The translations under genes were made by a program, and so were the position numbers. Below the pieces are notes generated by a model. The model saw only the letters and a list, made by a program, of their open reading frames with translations, had not been told where the DNA came from and did not search any database. Shown here one piece after another: positions 1 through 8,912 of a DNA stretch of 64,000 bases (its first letter is position 1; each line of letters starts with the position of its first letter). The stretch comes from Rheinheimera oceanensis. GTDB lineage: Bacteria > Pseudomonadota > Gammaproteobacteria > Enterobacterales > Alteromonadaceae. The stretch covers positions 620,001 through 684,000 of the forward strand of contig NZ_JAGPNM010000001.1 of assembly GCF_018831085.1 (NCBI RefSeq), read 5' to 3'.

Positions 1-108
1 CCGTTCTCTATTGTGACCATTGCAAACAATCAGGTAATTACAGTTATTGCCTTTGCCCATCACTCCAGAAAGCCGGGCTACTGGCGCAGTCGGCTAACGC
101 CACCATAA
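1..108 (+). CDS. RelE/ParE-family toxin, C-terminal fragment (cut by window edge)
   Basis: Frame 1 is open from the first base to a TAA at 106-108 and encodes the last 35 residues of a protein. The residues include VIAFAHHSRKPGYWRSR, which matches the conserved C-terminus of RelE/ParE toxins (hydrophobic strand, then H-x-x-R-x-P-x-YW-x-x-R). This family acts as an mRNA interferase (RelE) or gyrase inhibitor (ParE) and is normally encoded just after its antitoxin, which would lie outside the window. Only the tail is visible, so the subfamily and whether the gene is intact cannot be judged. Confidence 0.7.
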   Translation, partial: PFSIVTIANNQVITVIAFAHHSRKPGYWRSRLTPP

Positions 109-148
109 CAACGGATGTAAAATAGGATCTGGCAATGCAGCATTAGCG

Positions 149-1195
149 CTATTGCTGCCCGGCCATTTGCTGTAAAAACTGCAGGCGTTGCAACTCTTCG
201 GCATCGGGTTGCCAGGGTTCGTCAGTTAGCTGGCTTAACGCAAAATAATCCAGCTTATATTCTGCTTTTTCACTGTCGCCGTACTGGGTTAGCTCGCCGG
301 GTACGGCCGGGCGCTTTTCCAGCACAAAGGTGCCGAGAATATAAGGCCCGCTTTGCTGTTGCAGCACCGCTTTAAAAGCCCGTAAGATTATTTCACCCTG
401 CCCTTCACTTAGCTTTGCGTTGCCTGTTAACAGGGCTAGCGGCTGGCGTTTTTCGGTAAATAAATTAGCCCGTAAGCGGTAATAACCAGCTTGATGAACC
501 GCTATTTTTACCGGGATCAGCATATCACTGCCCACGCCACGGCTATCGCCCACGCCGGTGATAGTGGCTACCGGGTGGCTGTATTCAATACCGGTTTTCA
601 GCACTTGCTGCTGGCCGTTGGCGCTAAAGCTGACGCTGATTTCAAAAGCGCCATTCCAGTCGGCCTCTGCATTAAAGGTAGCTGACCAGTTAGCCGGTGT
701 ACCGCGCATGTCTTCTGTGGCCACTATTGTAGCCGTACTTTCCGCGCTTAGTGCCACACTGACATCTGACACCTGAATACCGCTTACCTGCAGCGTTACC
801 GGTATCGCCTCGGGGTAACTAAAACGGAATTTTGGCAGCACTATCGTTGCGCTGGCACCGCCCTCAAGTGGCACGGTTTGCGGGATATAGCGGTTTGGCG
901 CCAGCAGGTGTTCATCATCCAGGCTTAATGGCCGTGAATACGGCGGTAACTCAAGCTCTGCAGCATAAGCGCTGGCCAGTAATTTAAAGCTTTCGCTTAC
1001 CGGCTGGGGTATTTTTTCTGTTACGTTAATTTGCTGTGGCTTTGCCGCTGGTGTATTAGCTGGCTTAACGGCAGCAGCGGCTGACAGCGTGGTAATTTGC
1101 GGCGCTGTTTCTGGCACTACCGTTGCCGGTTGCAGCCAGAAAAACCATAAGCCTGCCAGCAATGCCGGCAGGCATAATAATAACCACTTTTTCAT
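149..1195 (-). CDS. Membrane-anchored Ig-like protein downstream of the lipase
   Basis: Protein of 348 residues. Residues 1-22 form a hydrophobic N-terminal signal or anchor (MKKWLLLCLPALLAGLWFFW), followed by an Ala/Pro/Thr-rich linker to about residue 65. The rest is beta-strand-like and reads as one or two Ig-like domains. It starts 4 bp after the lipase stop, so the two are surely cotranscribed. The position is that of a lipase-specific foldase (Lif), and the anchor plus Ala/Pro-rich linker fit Lif architecture. The body, however, is not the helical Lif domain, and I see no RxxFDY-type Lif motif. It may belong to the DUF4785-type secreted proteins, but I am not certain. A role in lipase folding, secretion or surface retention is inferred from position only. 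Confidence 0.6.
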   Translation of the reverse strand: MKKWLLLCLPALLAGLWFFWLQPATVVPETAPQITTLSAAAAVKPANTPAAKPQQINVTEKIPQPVSESFKLLASAYAAELELPPYSRPLSLDDEHLLAPNRYIPQTVPLEGGASATIVLPKFRFSYPEAIPVTLQVSGIQVSDVSVALSAESTATIVATEDMRGTPANWSATFNAEADWNGAFEISVSFSANGQQQVLKTGIEYSHPVATITGVGDSRGVGSDMLIPVKIAVHQAGYYRLRANLFTEKRQPLALLTGNAKLSEGQGEIILRAFKAVLQQQSGPYILGTFVLEKRPAVPGELTQYGDSEKAEYKLDYFALSQLTDEPWQPDAEELQRLQFLQQMAGQQ

Positions 1196-1199
1196 TAGG

Positions 1200-2249
1200 C
1201 TAGTTCGCTGCCTGATACACCAATGCTGACATACTGGTGTTATCAGAGTTACGCACTATACGATAACGCGAGCTAAACACCCACCAGCCACGGTTTTCGT
1301 CAACAGTGTTAAATTGCAGCCGCTCGCCATTAAGGTAGTTAACACTATTGCTGGCCGCAGTTATTTCGTCAGCAGCGCGGTTGGCTATAACATCGCTGTG
1401 GCTGTAGCCTTCGCTCATTAACATCGGGTAATGGTATGGCATAAAGCTGGCTGGCCCGCTAACCGATGTCAGCTTGCCATCAAAGGCCACACTGCGTGAA
1501 CAACTGTTAAAGCTGCCAACGTTGGCGGCACCACAGCTGGAATGGCTGGCCACTACGCCGTCATCTTCACCTGGCAAAAATGCGCCGGTGGCACCTAAAA
1601 AGTCAGAACCGGCGCCAACAAAACGTAAGCGCGGCACCCGGCTGTCGGGGAAAGCTGCTAACTGGCGTGCGGTGTTTACCCGTAAGTCGTTTAACACACC
1701 AATGTTAGCCGGCGACGGTATCTGCCCCAGCCACAAAGATATAGCCAGCCGCAGTGCGCCATCAATCAGGCCGGAACCGCCGGCCACATTTACCGCTAAA
1801 TCTGCCAGTTCTACCCCGCCGCCAGCACCGGCAAAATCAAACGTCGCAACAATATTCAGCGGCTGTAAGCCGGCGTTTTGCAGCCACAGCGCCTGATTAT
1901 CAATAATGTAGCGGGTAACTAAATCACCGGTAGAGTGCGACACAAAAATACAGCCACTGGCGCAGGTGCCATTTTGTGACAGCTGTTGCAGCTTAGGCCA
2001 GACATAGTCACTGGCAATTTTACCGGCCACCCGCTCTTGCGATGGCCAGTCAATACGTACATCGGCGCGGTCGCGCCAGTATCCGGCCCAGTACTCTGCG
2101 CCATTGTTGCTTACCTGGTTGCCGGTAGGCCGGCTGGCTAAATTATCCGGTTGAAAACCGTGCACCAATACCACCGGATAGCCGCCTACAGCGGCCTGCG
2201 CAGCGCCGCTAAACAGGCCTGCCAGTAAAAGCAGGGTAGATTTTTTCAT
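1200..2249 (-). CDS. Secreted triacylglycerol lipase/esterase (alpha/beta hydrolase)
   Basis: Protein of 349 residues with a signal peptide of about 19 residues ending AAQA. YPVVLVHGF (about residues 24-32) is the oxyanion-hole segment. The nucleophile elbow is S104-H-S106-T-G108, so Ser replaces the usual first Gly of G-x-S-x-G. The likely acid is in GEDDG and the catalytic His in the YSHSD segment near the C-terminus. Cys pairs (TCASGC, and CGAANVGSFNSC further on) suggest disulfides in an exported enzyme. It should hydrolyse ester lipids outside the cytoplasm. It is the first gene of a two-gene unit with the anchored protein downstream. The ATG at 2249 begins a typical signal peptide. The exact lipase family is not assigned. 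Confidence 0.8.
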   Translation of the reverse strand: MKKSTLLLLAGLFSGAAQAAVGGYPVVLVHGFQPDNLASRPTGNQVSNNGAEYWAGYWRDRADVRIDWPSQERVAGKIASDYVWPKLQQLSQNGTCASGCIFVSHSTGDLVTRYIIDNQALWLQNAGLQPLNIVATFDFAGAGGGVELADLAVNVAGGSGLIDGALRLAISLWLGQIPSPANIGVLNDLRVNTARQLAAFPDSRVPRLRFVGAGSDFLGATGAFLPGEDDGVVASHSSCGAANVGSFNSCSRSVAFDGKLTSVSGPASFMPYHYPMLMSEGYSHSDVIANRAADEITAASNSVNYLNGERLQFNTVDENRGWWVFSSRYRIVRNSDNTSMSALVYQAAN

Positions 2250-2757
2250 TTGGGTTGTCCTCGTCTTTTCTCTGCTGAAACAGGGTTCTTGCTAAGATTA
2301 TCGTTATTATTCTGCCGCCTCGTCCCTTTGACATTACCCAAACTACTTGCAGATGCAGCAAGGCGGCAAGTGAGCACATCTCCATGAACATAGTTACCTA
2401 TGTGATGGAACCGTGCTGGCGTTCCAGTGGGCTAACGTAGTTAACACCGCTGCAGCTTCAAGTAGGGCGGGTAAACAACTCCACCAACAAGATAGACCAG
2501 TTCATTTTGAATGCAATGCACTGATTTTGCTGCCAGCAAGCTGCCAGACCGGCTAAACCGGTAACGGTGTTTGAATTTTCTTAAACAGAGAAAAATGTGA
2601 ACAGCGCTACAACAGAGTTAAACCGGCAGTGTGCTTTTTAAGCAGATAACTGGCAGCTAAAACACTGTTTAAAGTGATTGCTCAAACTATTTTTGTTTTT
2701 TTGCCTCGCCGGATAACGTAATGGCTTACTAAACACTCTCAGCCCACGACTACCGGG
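2250..2757. other. Intergenic stretch without a gene
   Basis: About 500 bp between the lipase gene start and the stop of the unknown gene at 2758. It holds the lipase promoter region and a palindromic repeat element at 2335-2473. The part at 2480-2750 is AT-rich with short stop-interrupted frames, and I see no gene or recognisable RNA in it. A T-rich run near 2690-2702 has no clear hairpin next to it. Confidence 0.6.
2335..2473. repeat. Palindromic intergenic element R1
   Basis: The 139 bp element has outer ends TACCC and GGGTA. Its inverted arms are CTACTTGCAGATGCAGC at 2343-2359 and GCTGCAGCTTCAAGTAG at 2449-2465 (imperfect complements). Read on the minus strand it contains a stem-loop CATAG-GTAA-CTATG followed by TTCATGGAG and a GCTCACTTGCCGCC segment. 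The same order of parts recurs at 47073-47176, and more distantly in the elements at 39.7, 45.0 and 45.5 kb. It has no coding content. It looks like a REP- or MITE-type repeat. Confidence 0.7.
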
Positions 2758-3522
2758 TTAATCTGCAGTGTGTAACTTAACACTTTGCATAATGCTGTGC
2801 TCTGCCGCTCTGGCGTTGGCATGCCAGTAGTGAAAATAAGCCGGTAAATTTGCTTTGTACGCAAAACGGATTTTTAAATAAAACTGCTCCGACAGCGGGT
2901 AGCAGTAGTAGTGATACTGCCGGGTAAACGCCCGGCTGGCGTGCGTGTAATGCAACCATTGCTGGCTGCCAAAGTGTTTAATGCTATAACACTGCGGCAG
3001 TTGCTCTTTGTGCCTTAGCACAGCATATTGCTGCGTTTGCCCGGCAAGTAATTTATTGCTGTGTCTGCGGGCTTCGTAGTGTTGTAAAGCGTGTTTTAGC
3101 TGCGCAGCGCCAGCAGAAATATAGCTGCCGTTTGCATCGCCGTTCTGCCCGCAGAGATATTGGCCTAACTGTGCAAGATCATGCCGGGAAATGCTTTTAC
3201 CCGTTGCAACCTGCTTTAGCCAGATTGATAACATTAACTGCCCCAGCGGCTCGCCGTGAGTTCTTAAAAAATGCCCTCTGTACCAATATTGTTGCTGGTT
3301 TATACAAACAAAACGATGCCGCTGTCGCTGATCGGTATAAAGCTCAAACCAGCCGGGCGTCTGGTAAGGAAACAACACCGGAAACGTCATCGGGTTGGGG
3401 CTGGGAATGCAAAACGCTAACAGATCATTATCCAGCAACACTTTGTAATTAAAGCGCCTGTAGGCATCTGGCCCGCCATCAAAGCCACGGCCGGTAATGC
3501 GTTTTAAAAAGTTCTTTATCAT
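2758..3522 (-). CDS. Hypothetical protein
   Basis: A 254-residue protein I do not recognise. The ATG at 3522 (MIKNFLKRI) is preferred over a TTG seven codons upstream because it leaves a 22 bp gap after the preceding gene, though neither start has a good ribosome binding site. The sequence is soluble in character and rich in His, Tyr and Gln, with aromatic patches (WFELYTDQRQRHRF, YHYYCYPLSEQFYLKIRFAY). There is no signal peptide, membrane segment or catalytic motif I can name. It lies downstream of a small unknown gene on the same strand, and the pair diverges from an XRE-type regulator, so both may be that regulator's targets. Confidence 0.5.
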   Translation of the reverse strand: MIKNFLKRITGRGFDGGPDAYRRFNYKVLLDNDLLAFCIPSPNPMTFPVLFPYQTPGWFELYTDQRQRHRFVCINQQQYWYRGHFLRTHGEPLGQLMLSIWLKQVATGKSISRHDLAQLGQYLCGQNGDANGSYISAGAAQLKHALQHYEARRHSNKLLAGQTQQYAVLRHKEQLPQCYSIKHFGSQQWLHYTHASRAFTRQYHYYCYPLSEQFYLKIRFAYKANLPAYFHYWHANARAAEHSIMQSVKLHTAD

Positions 3523-3544
3523 ACCGGCGCCAACACTGTGCAAT

Positions 3545-3799
3545 TTACGCTTTTATGTTGTTAGTTTGTGCAGCATTGCTACAGGTAAACTTACGCTGCC
3601 TGCACCAGGCTAAAGCCAGTTCATCCATCAGCTCAGCGTTGATGGCTAAAGTGAGCCAGATCCCGGTTTTATCCTGCTCCAGAATACATTCAGTTGGGTT
3701 TCGTAAGTCAATGTAAGCACAAGGAATATTGTCACCGTGCACAGTTTTCTCACTAAACACGATATGCGCCACCGGCTTTGCGTTAACATTGCAGTTCAT
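3545..3799 (-). CDS. Hypothetical small protein
   Basis: An 84-residue acidic protein of unknown function, first gene of a two-gene unit with the 254-residue protein downstream. It contains CAYIDLRNPTECILEQD and a Cys-containing C-terminus, and has no membrane segment. The ATG at 3799 is preceded on the minus strand by GGGGAGATC, a good ribosome binding site. The divergent intergenic region toward the XRE gene contains a palindrome that could be an operator. No homolog is recognised. Confidence 0.5.
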   Translation of the reverse strand: MNCNVNAKPVAHIVFSEKTVHGDNIPCAYIDLRNPTECILEQDKTGIWLTLAINAELMDELALAWCRQRKFTCSNAAQTNNIKA

Positions 3800-3885
3800 A
3801 ACAGAGATCTCCCCGTATGTTATTGGGTGCCAAGAGCAAATATGCCGCCAACAACACTCTTTGCTTTTACGTTTTCTTCACATTA

Positions 3886-3900
3886 TTGCGAATTACGCAA
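3886..3900. promoter_or_regulatory. Candidate operator for the XRE regulator
   Basis: Perfect inverted repeat TTGCG-AATTA-CGCAA in the intergenic region between the divergent small gene (start 3799) and the XRE gene (start 3967). Its position and the 5-bp half-sites suit a dimeric helix-turn-helix repressor. Assignment to the neighbouring regulator is inference. Confidence 0.4.
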
Positions 3901-3966
3901 ATTTATCAAGCTAATTTTGCAGCAACCGCTTTGTGCATCTGGGCCAATGCACCGAGAATCGCCCAG

Positions 3967-4341
3967 ATGAAAATTGGCAACATACTGAGACATAGAAGAA
4001 AAATGCTAGGGAAAACCCTGGAGGATGTTGCTTATGCCGCAGAAACTGATGCCGGAAATTTGTCACGTATTGAGCGCGACGAGCAGCGCCCGTCACTGGA
4101 TTTGCTGGAAGCTATCGCCCACGCTTTAGATATGCAGGTGTCGGCGCTGTATCAAAGCGCTGAGGAGCACAGCCGCACGGAGGTTATGGAACAAGGCAAC
4201 CATTACAGCCCGTCGGCTACTGCAGTAGACGCGCAACTGGCTTTGTTGCTTAAGCATTACCATAGCCTGACCGACGAAGGCCGGGCTTTGGCTGTTAACC
4301 TTGTCAGCACATTGAAGAAAACTCATGGCGCAGGCAAATAA
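3967..4341 (+). CDS. XRE-family transcriptional regulator
   Basis: Protein of 124 residues. Residues 1-62 form a Cro/C1-type helix-turn-helix domain (GNILRHRRKMLGKTLEDVA, then GNLSRIERDEQRPSLDLLEAIAHAL). The C-terminal half is helical (LLLKHYHSLTDEGRALAVNLV) and probably dimerises. The ATG at 3967 is chosen because the frame extension upstream to 3817 is unlike any helix-turn-helix protein and crosses the promoter region. There is no S24 peptidase domain, so it is not a LexA-type repressor. It diverges from two unknown genes and probably regulates itself and them. Confidence 0.8.
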   Translation: MKIGNILRHRRKMLGKTLEDVAYAAETDAGNLSRIERDEQRPSLDLLEAIAHALDMQVSALYQSAEEHSRTEVMEQGNHYSPSATAVDAQLALLLKHYHSLTDEGRALAVNLVSTLKKTHGAGK

Positions 4342-4373
4342 ACCGCTTTAACCCACGCCACTCTTACTCTGTG

Positions 4374-5684
4374 TTATCTATTTGAGTTATTAACCAAATC
4401 GCCAACAACGTGCGATACGTAATCGGCGCCTTTGAGTATTTCATCAATAATGCTGGCTGCTTCTGAGATAAGATCAGCATTTTTATCTGCCTGCTCAGTA
4501 ACCAGCAACATGCTGCCCCTGCCCTGCGTTACCAGTTGATTATTTTTGCTTACCATTTGGTTTATTTCTTCTGTCGACTTGGTGGTGCGCCCGGCTAATG
4601 TTCTTACTTCATCGGCTACTACTGCAAAGCCTCTGCCATGCTCGCCCGCGCGGGCCGCTTCAATAGCAGCATTTAATGCCAGCAGGTTGGTTTGATCAGC
4701 AATAGATTTTATCGTAGTGACAATTTTAGAGATTTCACCTGACTGAATATTTAACTCTTCCACCAGCCCGGCCAATTGTTTGATATCCTGCGACACTTTC
4801 TCTGAGTTGCGCAGATTTTCTTTTAAAATGCTGGCGCCCCGCTCTGACACCTGCGCGGTTTCAACCGAGGTGCTGTGTGCCAGCTCTGCCGCTTTTTGAA
4901 TGGCCAGTTGCCGCTCCATCCGCCTGGTAATATCGCTGGCTATCTTAACCACTTTGATGACTTTACCGGCATGGTCAAACACCGGGTTGTAAGTTGCCTC
5001 AATCCACACCGAATTGCCCTGGCTGCTTACGCGGCGGAATAAACCGTTTTTTACCTGGCCGTTTTCCAGATCCTGCCAGAATGTCGGGTTATCATGGTAA
5101 AACTCCGGCGCACAAAAAATTCTATGGTGCTTACCGCGGATATCGCTAAGGCTGCGATATCCCAACGCATTGATAAAATTCTCATTTGCCGTAAGGATAG
5201 TGCCGTCAGGGGTAAATTCTATTACCGCATTGGAGCGCTCTACCGCATTGATAAAAGCCGAATTACTAACAAATTGCTCATGCACTTTTGTAACATCATT
5301 GGCAATTTTCATCACCTGAACAACCTGCCCACTTTCAATGGTAGGAATATACGTTGCCTCAAGCCAGATATCGCTGCCATTTTTATGCTTTCGTCTGAAC
5401 AGGCCCCGTTTGGGCTGGCCTTTTGCCAGATCGGCCCAAAACTGCCGGTAGTCGGCCGATTCAGTCAGCTCTTTCGGGCATAACGTTTTGTGATGCCGCC
5501 CCTGGATTTCTTCCATGCTGTAACCAATACAATTGAGAAACAGCGGGCTGGCTTTAAGTATGTCACCAGCCGGTGAAAAATAAATAACGGCACATGAGTT
5601 TGAAATACTGTGAGCCTGTGCTTCTAAAGCTTTTACCGCTGCGCTGATAACATCTTGCTTTTCTTTATTTTTATTAAAAAACAT
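4374..5684 (-). CDS. Soluble PAS-PAS methyl-accepting chemotaxis protein
   Basis: Protein of 436 residues with no transmembrane segment. Two tandem PAS domains with PAC motifs (about residues 25-135 and 145-260; each contains a [19 protein letters not shown] segment and a KIA-DVT/IT ending) are followed by a receptor signalling hairpin. Its tip reads [20 protein letters not shown], the CheA/CheW contact region. The start at 5684 (MFFNKNKEK) has GGAG at good spacing, and a longer frame to 5759 lacks this. The layout resembles Aer2-type receptors that sense oxygen, redox state or a small ligand in the cytoplasm through heme or FAD. The cofactor here is unknown. It is transcribed alone. Confidence 0.88.
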   Translation of the reverse strand: MFFNKNKEKQDVISAAVKALEAQAHSISNSCAVIYFSPAGDILKASPLFLNCIGYSMEEIQGRHHKTLCPKELTESADYRQFWADLAKGQPKRGLFRRKHKNGSDIWLEATYIPTIESGQVVQVMKIANDVTKVHEQFVSNSAFINAVERSNAVIEFTPDGTILTANENFINALGYRSLSDIRGKHHRIFCAPEFYHDNPTFWQDLENGQVKNGLFRRVSSQGNSVWIEATYNPVFDHAGKVIKVVKIASDITRRMERQLAIQKAAELAHSTSVETAQVSERGASILKENLRNSEKVSQDIKQLAGLVEELNIQSGEISKIVTTIKSIADQTNLLALNAAIEAARAGEHGRGFAVVADEVRTLAGRTTKSTEEINQMVSKNNQLVTQGRGSMLLVTEQADKNADLISEAASIIDEILKGADYVSHVVGDLVNNSNR

Positions 5685-5843
5685 TTGGACGATCTCCACG
5701 GCGGAATTAGTTAAAACAACTGGCAACGCTTTGTGTTGTACCGGACATGACACAGGCACACCCTACCTAGTTTAGTTAAAACAATGAAAAAAGCTGTGTT
5801 CAACCTCGTTGTTGTCTAAAAAGTACCGTTTTGCCATATAAAC

Positions 5844-5870
5844 AAAAAACGCAGCCGAAGCTGCGTTTTT
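5844..5870 (-). terminator. Intrinsic terminator after the M16 peptidase gene
   Basis: Stem GCAGC-CGAA-GCTGC flanked by A and T tracts on both sides, so it can work in either direction. It lies 17 bp past the stop of the minus-strand peptidase gene. Confidence 0.8.
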
Positions 5871-5886
5871 CTGTTTACTGTAAAGC

Positions 5887-8766
5887 TTATTGTTTTTTCA
5901 TTTGTTGATGAAAGGCAGCCACGTCAGTTACCCTTGTTTGGCCGGGTAAATCGGCAAATGGCTGGTCGCGGAACTTAGTGCCGCGCATTTGTACCGAAAT
6001 CCGTGCTGCGTTGTCATTTAGCATGGTTTCGCGGTAAAAGGCTTTTACCTGCTCCAGTGTTACCTGCTCTACGGCGGCAATTAACTGCTGTTTGCTGTCG
6101 AAGCTAAATTTCTCGCGGTACCAGTCGGTAATTAACGGCCCTACTTCTTCCTGCAGGTTTTTCGCCGGCTCTTTTAGCGTGATCAGTGTACTGGCTTTAA
6201 GCTGGGCAAAGCTATCTTCAGTTAACTTATCCAGCTCGGTGGCATATTGCTGCTTAAAGCTGTCAAAGCGGGCCTGCATATCGGCTACACCTTTTACCGG
6301 TGTTTGAATATACATGGCAAAACCGGTGTAGTTTTCTATTTGCATGGCGGTGCCACCCACGGCATAGGCCAGTTGCTCTTCGGTACGCAGTTTATCAAAA
6401 GCCACATTACTAAAATGGCTGTTAAGCACCGTTGCCCGCGCCAGTTGGGTATATGAAGCTTCAGGGTGTATATGCACATCTACCAGGCCAACATCGGCAA
6501 CGTCGATATCTTTTTGCAGTACCAGTTTTTCACCTGCGGCCGGTTGCCAGTAAGCTGTGCGGCTGTATGGCTGCTCGTTACGCTGCGCCGGCAGCGCCTG
6601 TTGCACGGTAGCCACTACCTGGGTTATGGCGGCTTTGTCGTAGTTACCAAAGGCGAATACCCGCAGCTGATTATTCGCCAGCGTGTCGGCGATAAAGCTT
6701 TGCAGCTGTGCAATGGTTAAACTGTTGGCAGCAGTAATTAGCTGCTCTGGCTCATAGTTACCATTGCGCACCAGGGTGTTGTAGCCATTAAATGCCTGAT
6801 AAAACGGGAATTGCTTGCCCTGGTTTTGCAAACCGCGGATATAGCGGTCTTTCGCCTGAGCAAAGCTTTGCTCGTCAGTGCTAACCACTAAACCGGCCAG
6901 GGCCTGCTGCAACAACTCAGGCTGTTTGTCAGTAAAACCGGCTACCGTCAGCGCCATACCGCTACCGGCGGTTAACCGCAGCTGCATACCGGCAATATCG
7001 GCTTCTGTTGCCAGCACGCTTTGTTGCAGGCTGAAAATGTCGCGCCACAGTGCCAGGGCTACTCTGGCTTTAATATCCTGCTGTGGTGCCGGTGTATTGA
7101 TAAAAATTTCCAGCACGCCACGCGGCTGGCTGGCAAACTGCTGGCTGGGGTACAACCAGGCGGTAATACCGTTTTGCTGCAGCACAATTTCCGGTTTGGC
7201 TTGCTGTACCGGCGCTACCAGCTCAAAGTTTTCCGGTAACAGCCGGTTTACTGCCGGTAAGTTCAGAGCCAGCTGCGGGCTTTGTTGCCAGCTTTGCTGT
7301 TCTTCACTGCTGATATCAGTAATTTTATATTTGCCGTCGTAAAAATGCAGGCTGCTATCGTGCGGCTCTTGCTTGCTGATATACCATACGCGCAGGCGCT
7401 CTGGCGTTAACTGCGCCAGCACATCTTTAATGGCTTTGGCATCAAAACGCTGGTAATAAAACGGCGCATTTACCGCGTTGCGAGCCGGTACTTTTTGCAT
7501 GGCACCGGCCAGGTCAGACACATAGCCAAATTCGTCACCTTTTTCCAGAAAGCGGAACTGGTTGTTCAGGCTGGTTTGAATTTCGCTGAAGTATTTGCTG
7601 TCTACGCCCTGCTGCTTCACCAGCTCAATGTACTGCATAATAGTGGCTACTATACCTTCACGGTTTTGCATACCGGCGTCGGTTAGCTCTACGTCTATGC
7701 TTAGTGAGCCGTAATTGCCGTATAAGTCGGGTGTGGCACTGGCGTTCAGCTTAGAAATAAGCCCCATGGCTTTGAGTTGCTCAGCCGGAGTGCCGGGCAT
7801 TTCTGAGCCCAGCAGGTAACTGATAAATTCATTGGGTTTAACGGCAAACTGCTCGCTGTTATTGCTGATGGTAAAATCCAGCCGCAGCTGCTTTACGTCC
7901 TGATTCGGCACATAATGAATACGCTTGCCACCTAACTGGCTAAAATCCAGCTCTGCGGTTACGGCGGGTTTTTCAATGTTCTTATTCACAATACTGCTAA
8001 AGTGTTTGCTGGCCAGTAGCTCCATTTCGCTTAGCGGTAAATTGCTCAGCAGGGCCACTTTCATAATATTGGCCGAGTAATAGCGGTTATAAAACGCCAG
8101 GGTTTCAGGGTGCAGTTTACTGCCGTCTTTATCGCCCAGGGTTTCCAGGTTACCAATTAAAAACCGGTTTGCCGGGTGGTTACCCATCATGCCGCGTGAC
8201 AAATTGTACTGGCCGAAGTAGTCCATTTCGCGGCGCATTGACCACTCTGCATTAACGGCATTTTTCTCTTTATCGGCGTATTCGGGGTATAACTTGGGGG
8301 CTTTAAAAAAATCGGAGAAACGATCCAGCGCTTCGTCGTAAGCGTTGTTATTTACCTTAAACATGTAGTTGGTAATATCAAGCCAGGTGTAAGCGTTTTG
8401 CGCGCCGCCGTTGGCTGTCATAAATTCGCTGTAGCCTTTGGTATCAGGGTAACGCTCGGTGCCTAAAAACAGCATATGCTCTAAATAATGCGCCATACCC
8501 TGCTGGCTCATGGGATCTTGCAGTAACCCTACGCCTACACTTAACGCCGCGGCCGATTTTTCTGCTGTAGGGTCTGACACCAGCAGCACTTCCAGTTTAT
8601 TTGGCAGTACCAGAGTTTTATAAGCACGGCTGTCGTTCGGGCTTACCACTACCTGGCCCTGCACCTGTTGCTGTGCAGCACGCGTATCAGCAGATAAACT
8701 GCGCTCACCGGCACAACCGGTTAATACAGCCAGCGCAACTGCACTGATAACAAATATTTTTTTCAT
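5887..8766 (-). CDS. M16 (pitrilysin/insulinase) zinc metallopeptidase, lipoprotein
   Basis: Protein of 959 residues, close to the usual length of E. coli pitrilysin. The start at 8766 (MKKIFVISAV) gives a lipoprotein signal peptide with lipobox LTGC (Cys18), so the enzyme is probably tethered to a membrane on the periplasmic side. The inverted zinc motif H93-Y-L-E96-H97 is intact, with the expected downstream Glu in the NAVNAEWSMRREMDYF region. Both M16 halves are present, the second being inactive as is normal for the family. It degrades peptides up to small proteins. A longer frame to 8811 exists but would hide the signal peptide. It is monocistronic, with a terminator downstream. Confidence 0.9.
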   Translation of the reverse strand: MKKIFVISAVALAVLTGCAGERSLSADTRAAQQQVQGQVVVSPNDSRAYKTLVLPNKLEVLLVSDPTAEKSAAALSVGVGLLQDPMSQQGMAHYLEHMLFLGTERYPDTKGYSEFMTANGGAQNAYTWLDITNYMFKVNNNAYDEALDRFSDFFKAPKLYPEYADKEKNAVNAEWSMRREMDYFGQYNLSRGMMGNHPANRFLIGNLETLGDKDGSKLHPETLAFYNRYYSANIMKVALLSNLPLSEMELLASKHFSSIVNKNIEKPAVTAELDFSQLGGKRIHYVPNQDVKQLRLDFTISNNSEQFAVKPNEFISYLLGSEMPGTPAEQLKAMGLISKLNASATPDLYGNYGSLSIDVELTDAGMQNREGIVATIMQYIELVKQQGVDSKYFSEIQTSLNNQFRFLEKGDEFGYVSDLAGAMQKVPARNAVNAPFYYQRFDAKAIKDVLAQLTPERLRVWYISKQEPHDSSLHFYDGKYKITDISSEEQQSWQQSPQLALNLPAVNRLLPENFELVAPVQQAKPEIVLQQNGITAWLYPSQQFASQPRGVLEIFINTPAPQQDIKARVALALWRDIFSLQQSVLATEADIAGMQLRLTAGSGMALTVAGFTDKQPELLQQALAGLVVSTDEQSFAQAKDRYIRGLQNQGKQFPFYQAFNGYNTLVRNGNYEPEQLITAANSLTIAQLQSFIADTLANNQLRVFAFGNYDKAAITQVVATVQQALPAQRNEQPYSRTAYWQPAAGEKLVLQKDIDVADVGLVDVHIHPEASYTQLARATVLNSHFSNVAFDKLRTEEQLAYAVGGTAMQIENYTGFAMYIQTPVKGVADMQARFDSFKQQYATELDKLTEDSFAQLKASTLITLKEPAKNLQEEVGPLITDWYREKFSFDSKQQLIAAVEQVTLEQVKAFYRETMLNDNAARISVQMRGTKFRDQPFADLPGQTRVTDVAAFHQQMKKQ

Positions 8767-8912
8767 TGAACCACCACGATTAGACAACTTGTTACTTTTT
8801 GTGAAGCTCAATGTAATGAAAACGACTGGCCACTACCAGCGCTAACCACCTCTGGATTGTAATAAATTGTGTCGGCACACTTGTTGGATAAGACTGTTGC
8901 TGGGTAAGACTA

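Noticed and set aside
1474..1896. 140-codon open frame on the plus strand opposite the lipase gene
   Set aside because: It is fully antisense to a gene with signal peptide and catalytic motifs, lacks a ribosome binding site and is low in protein-like features.
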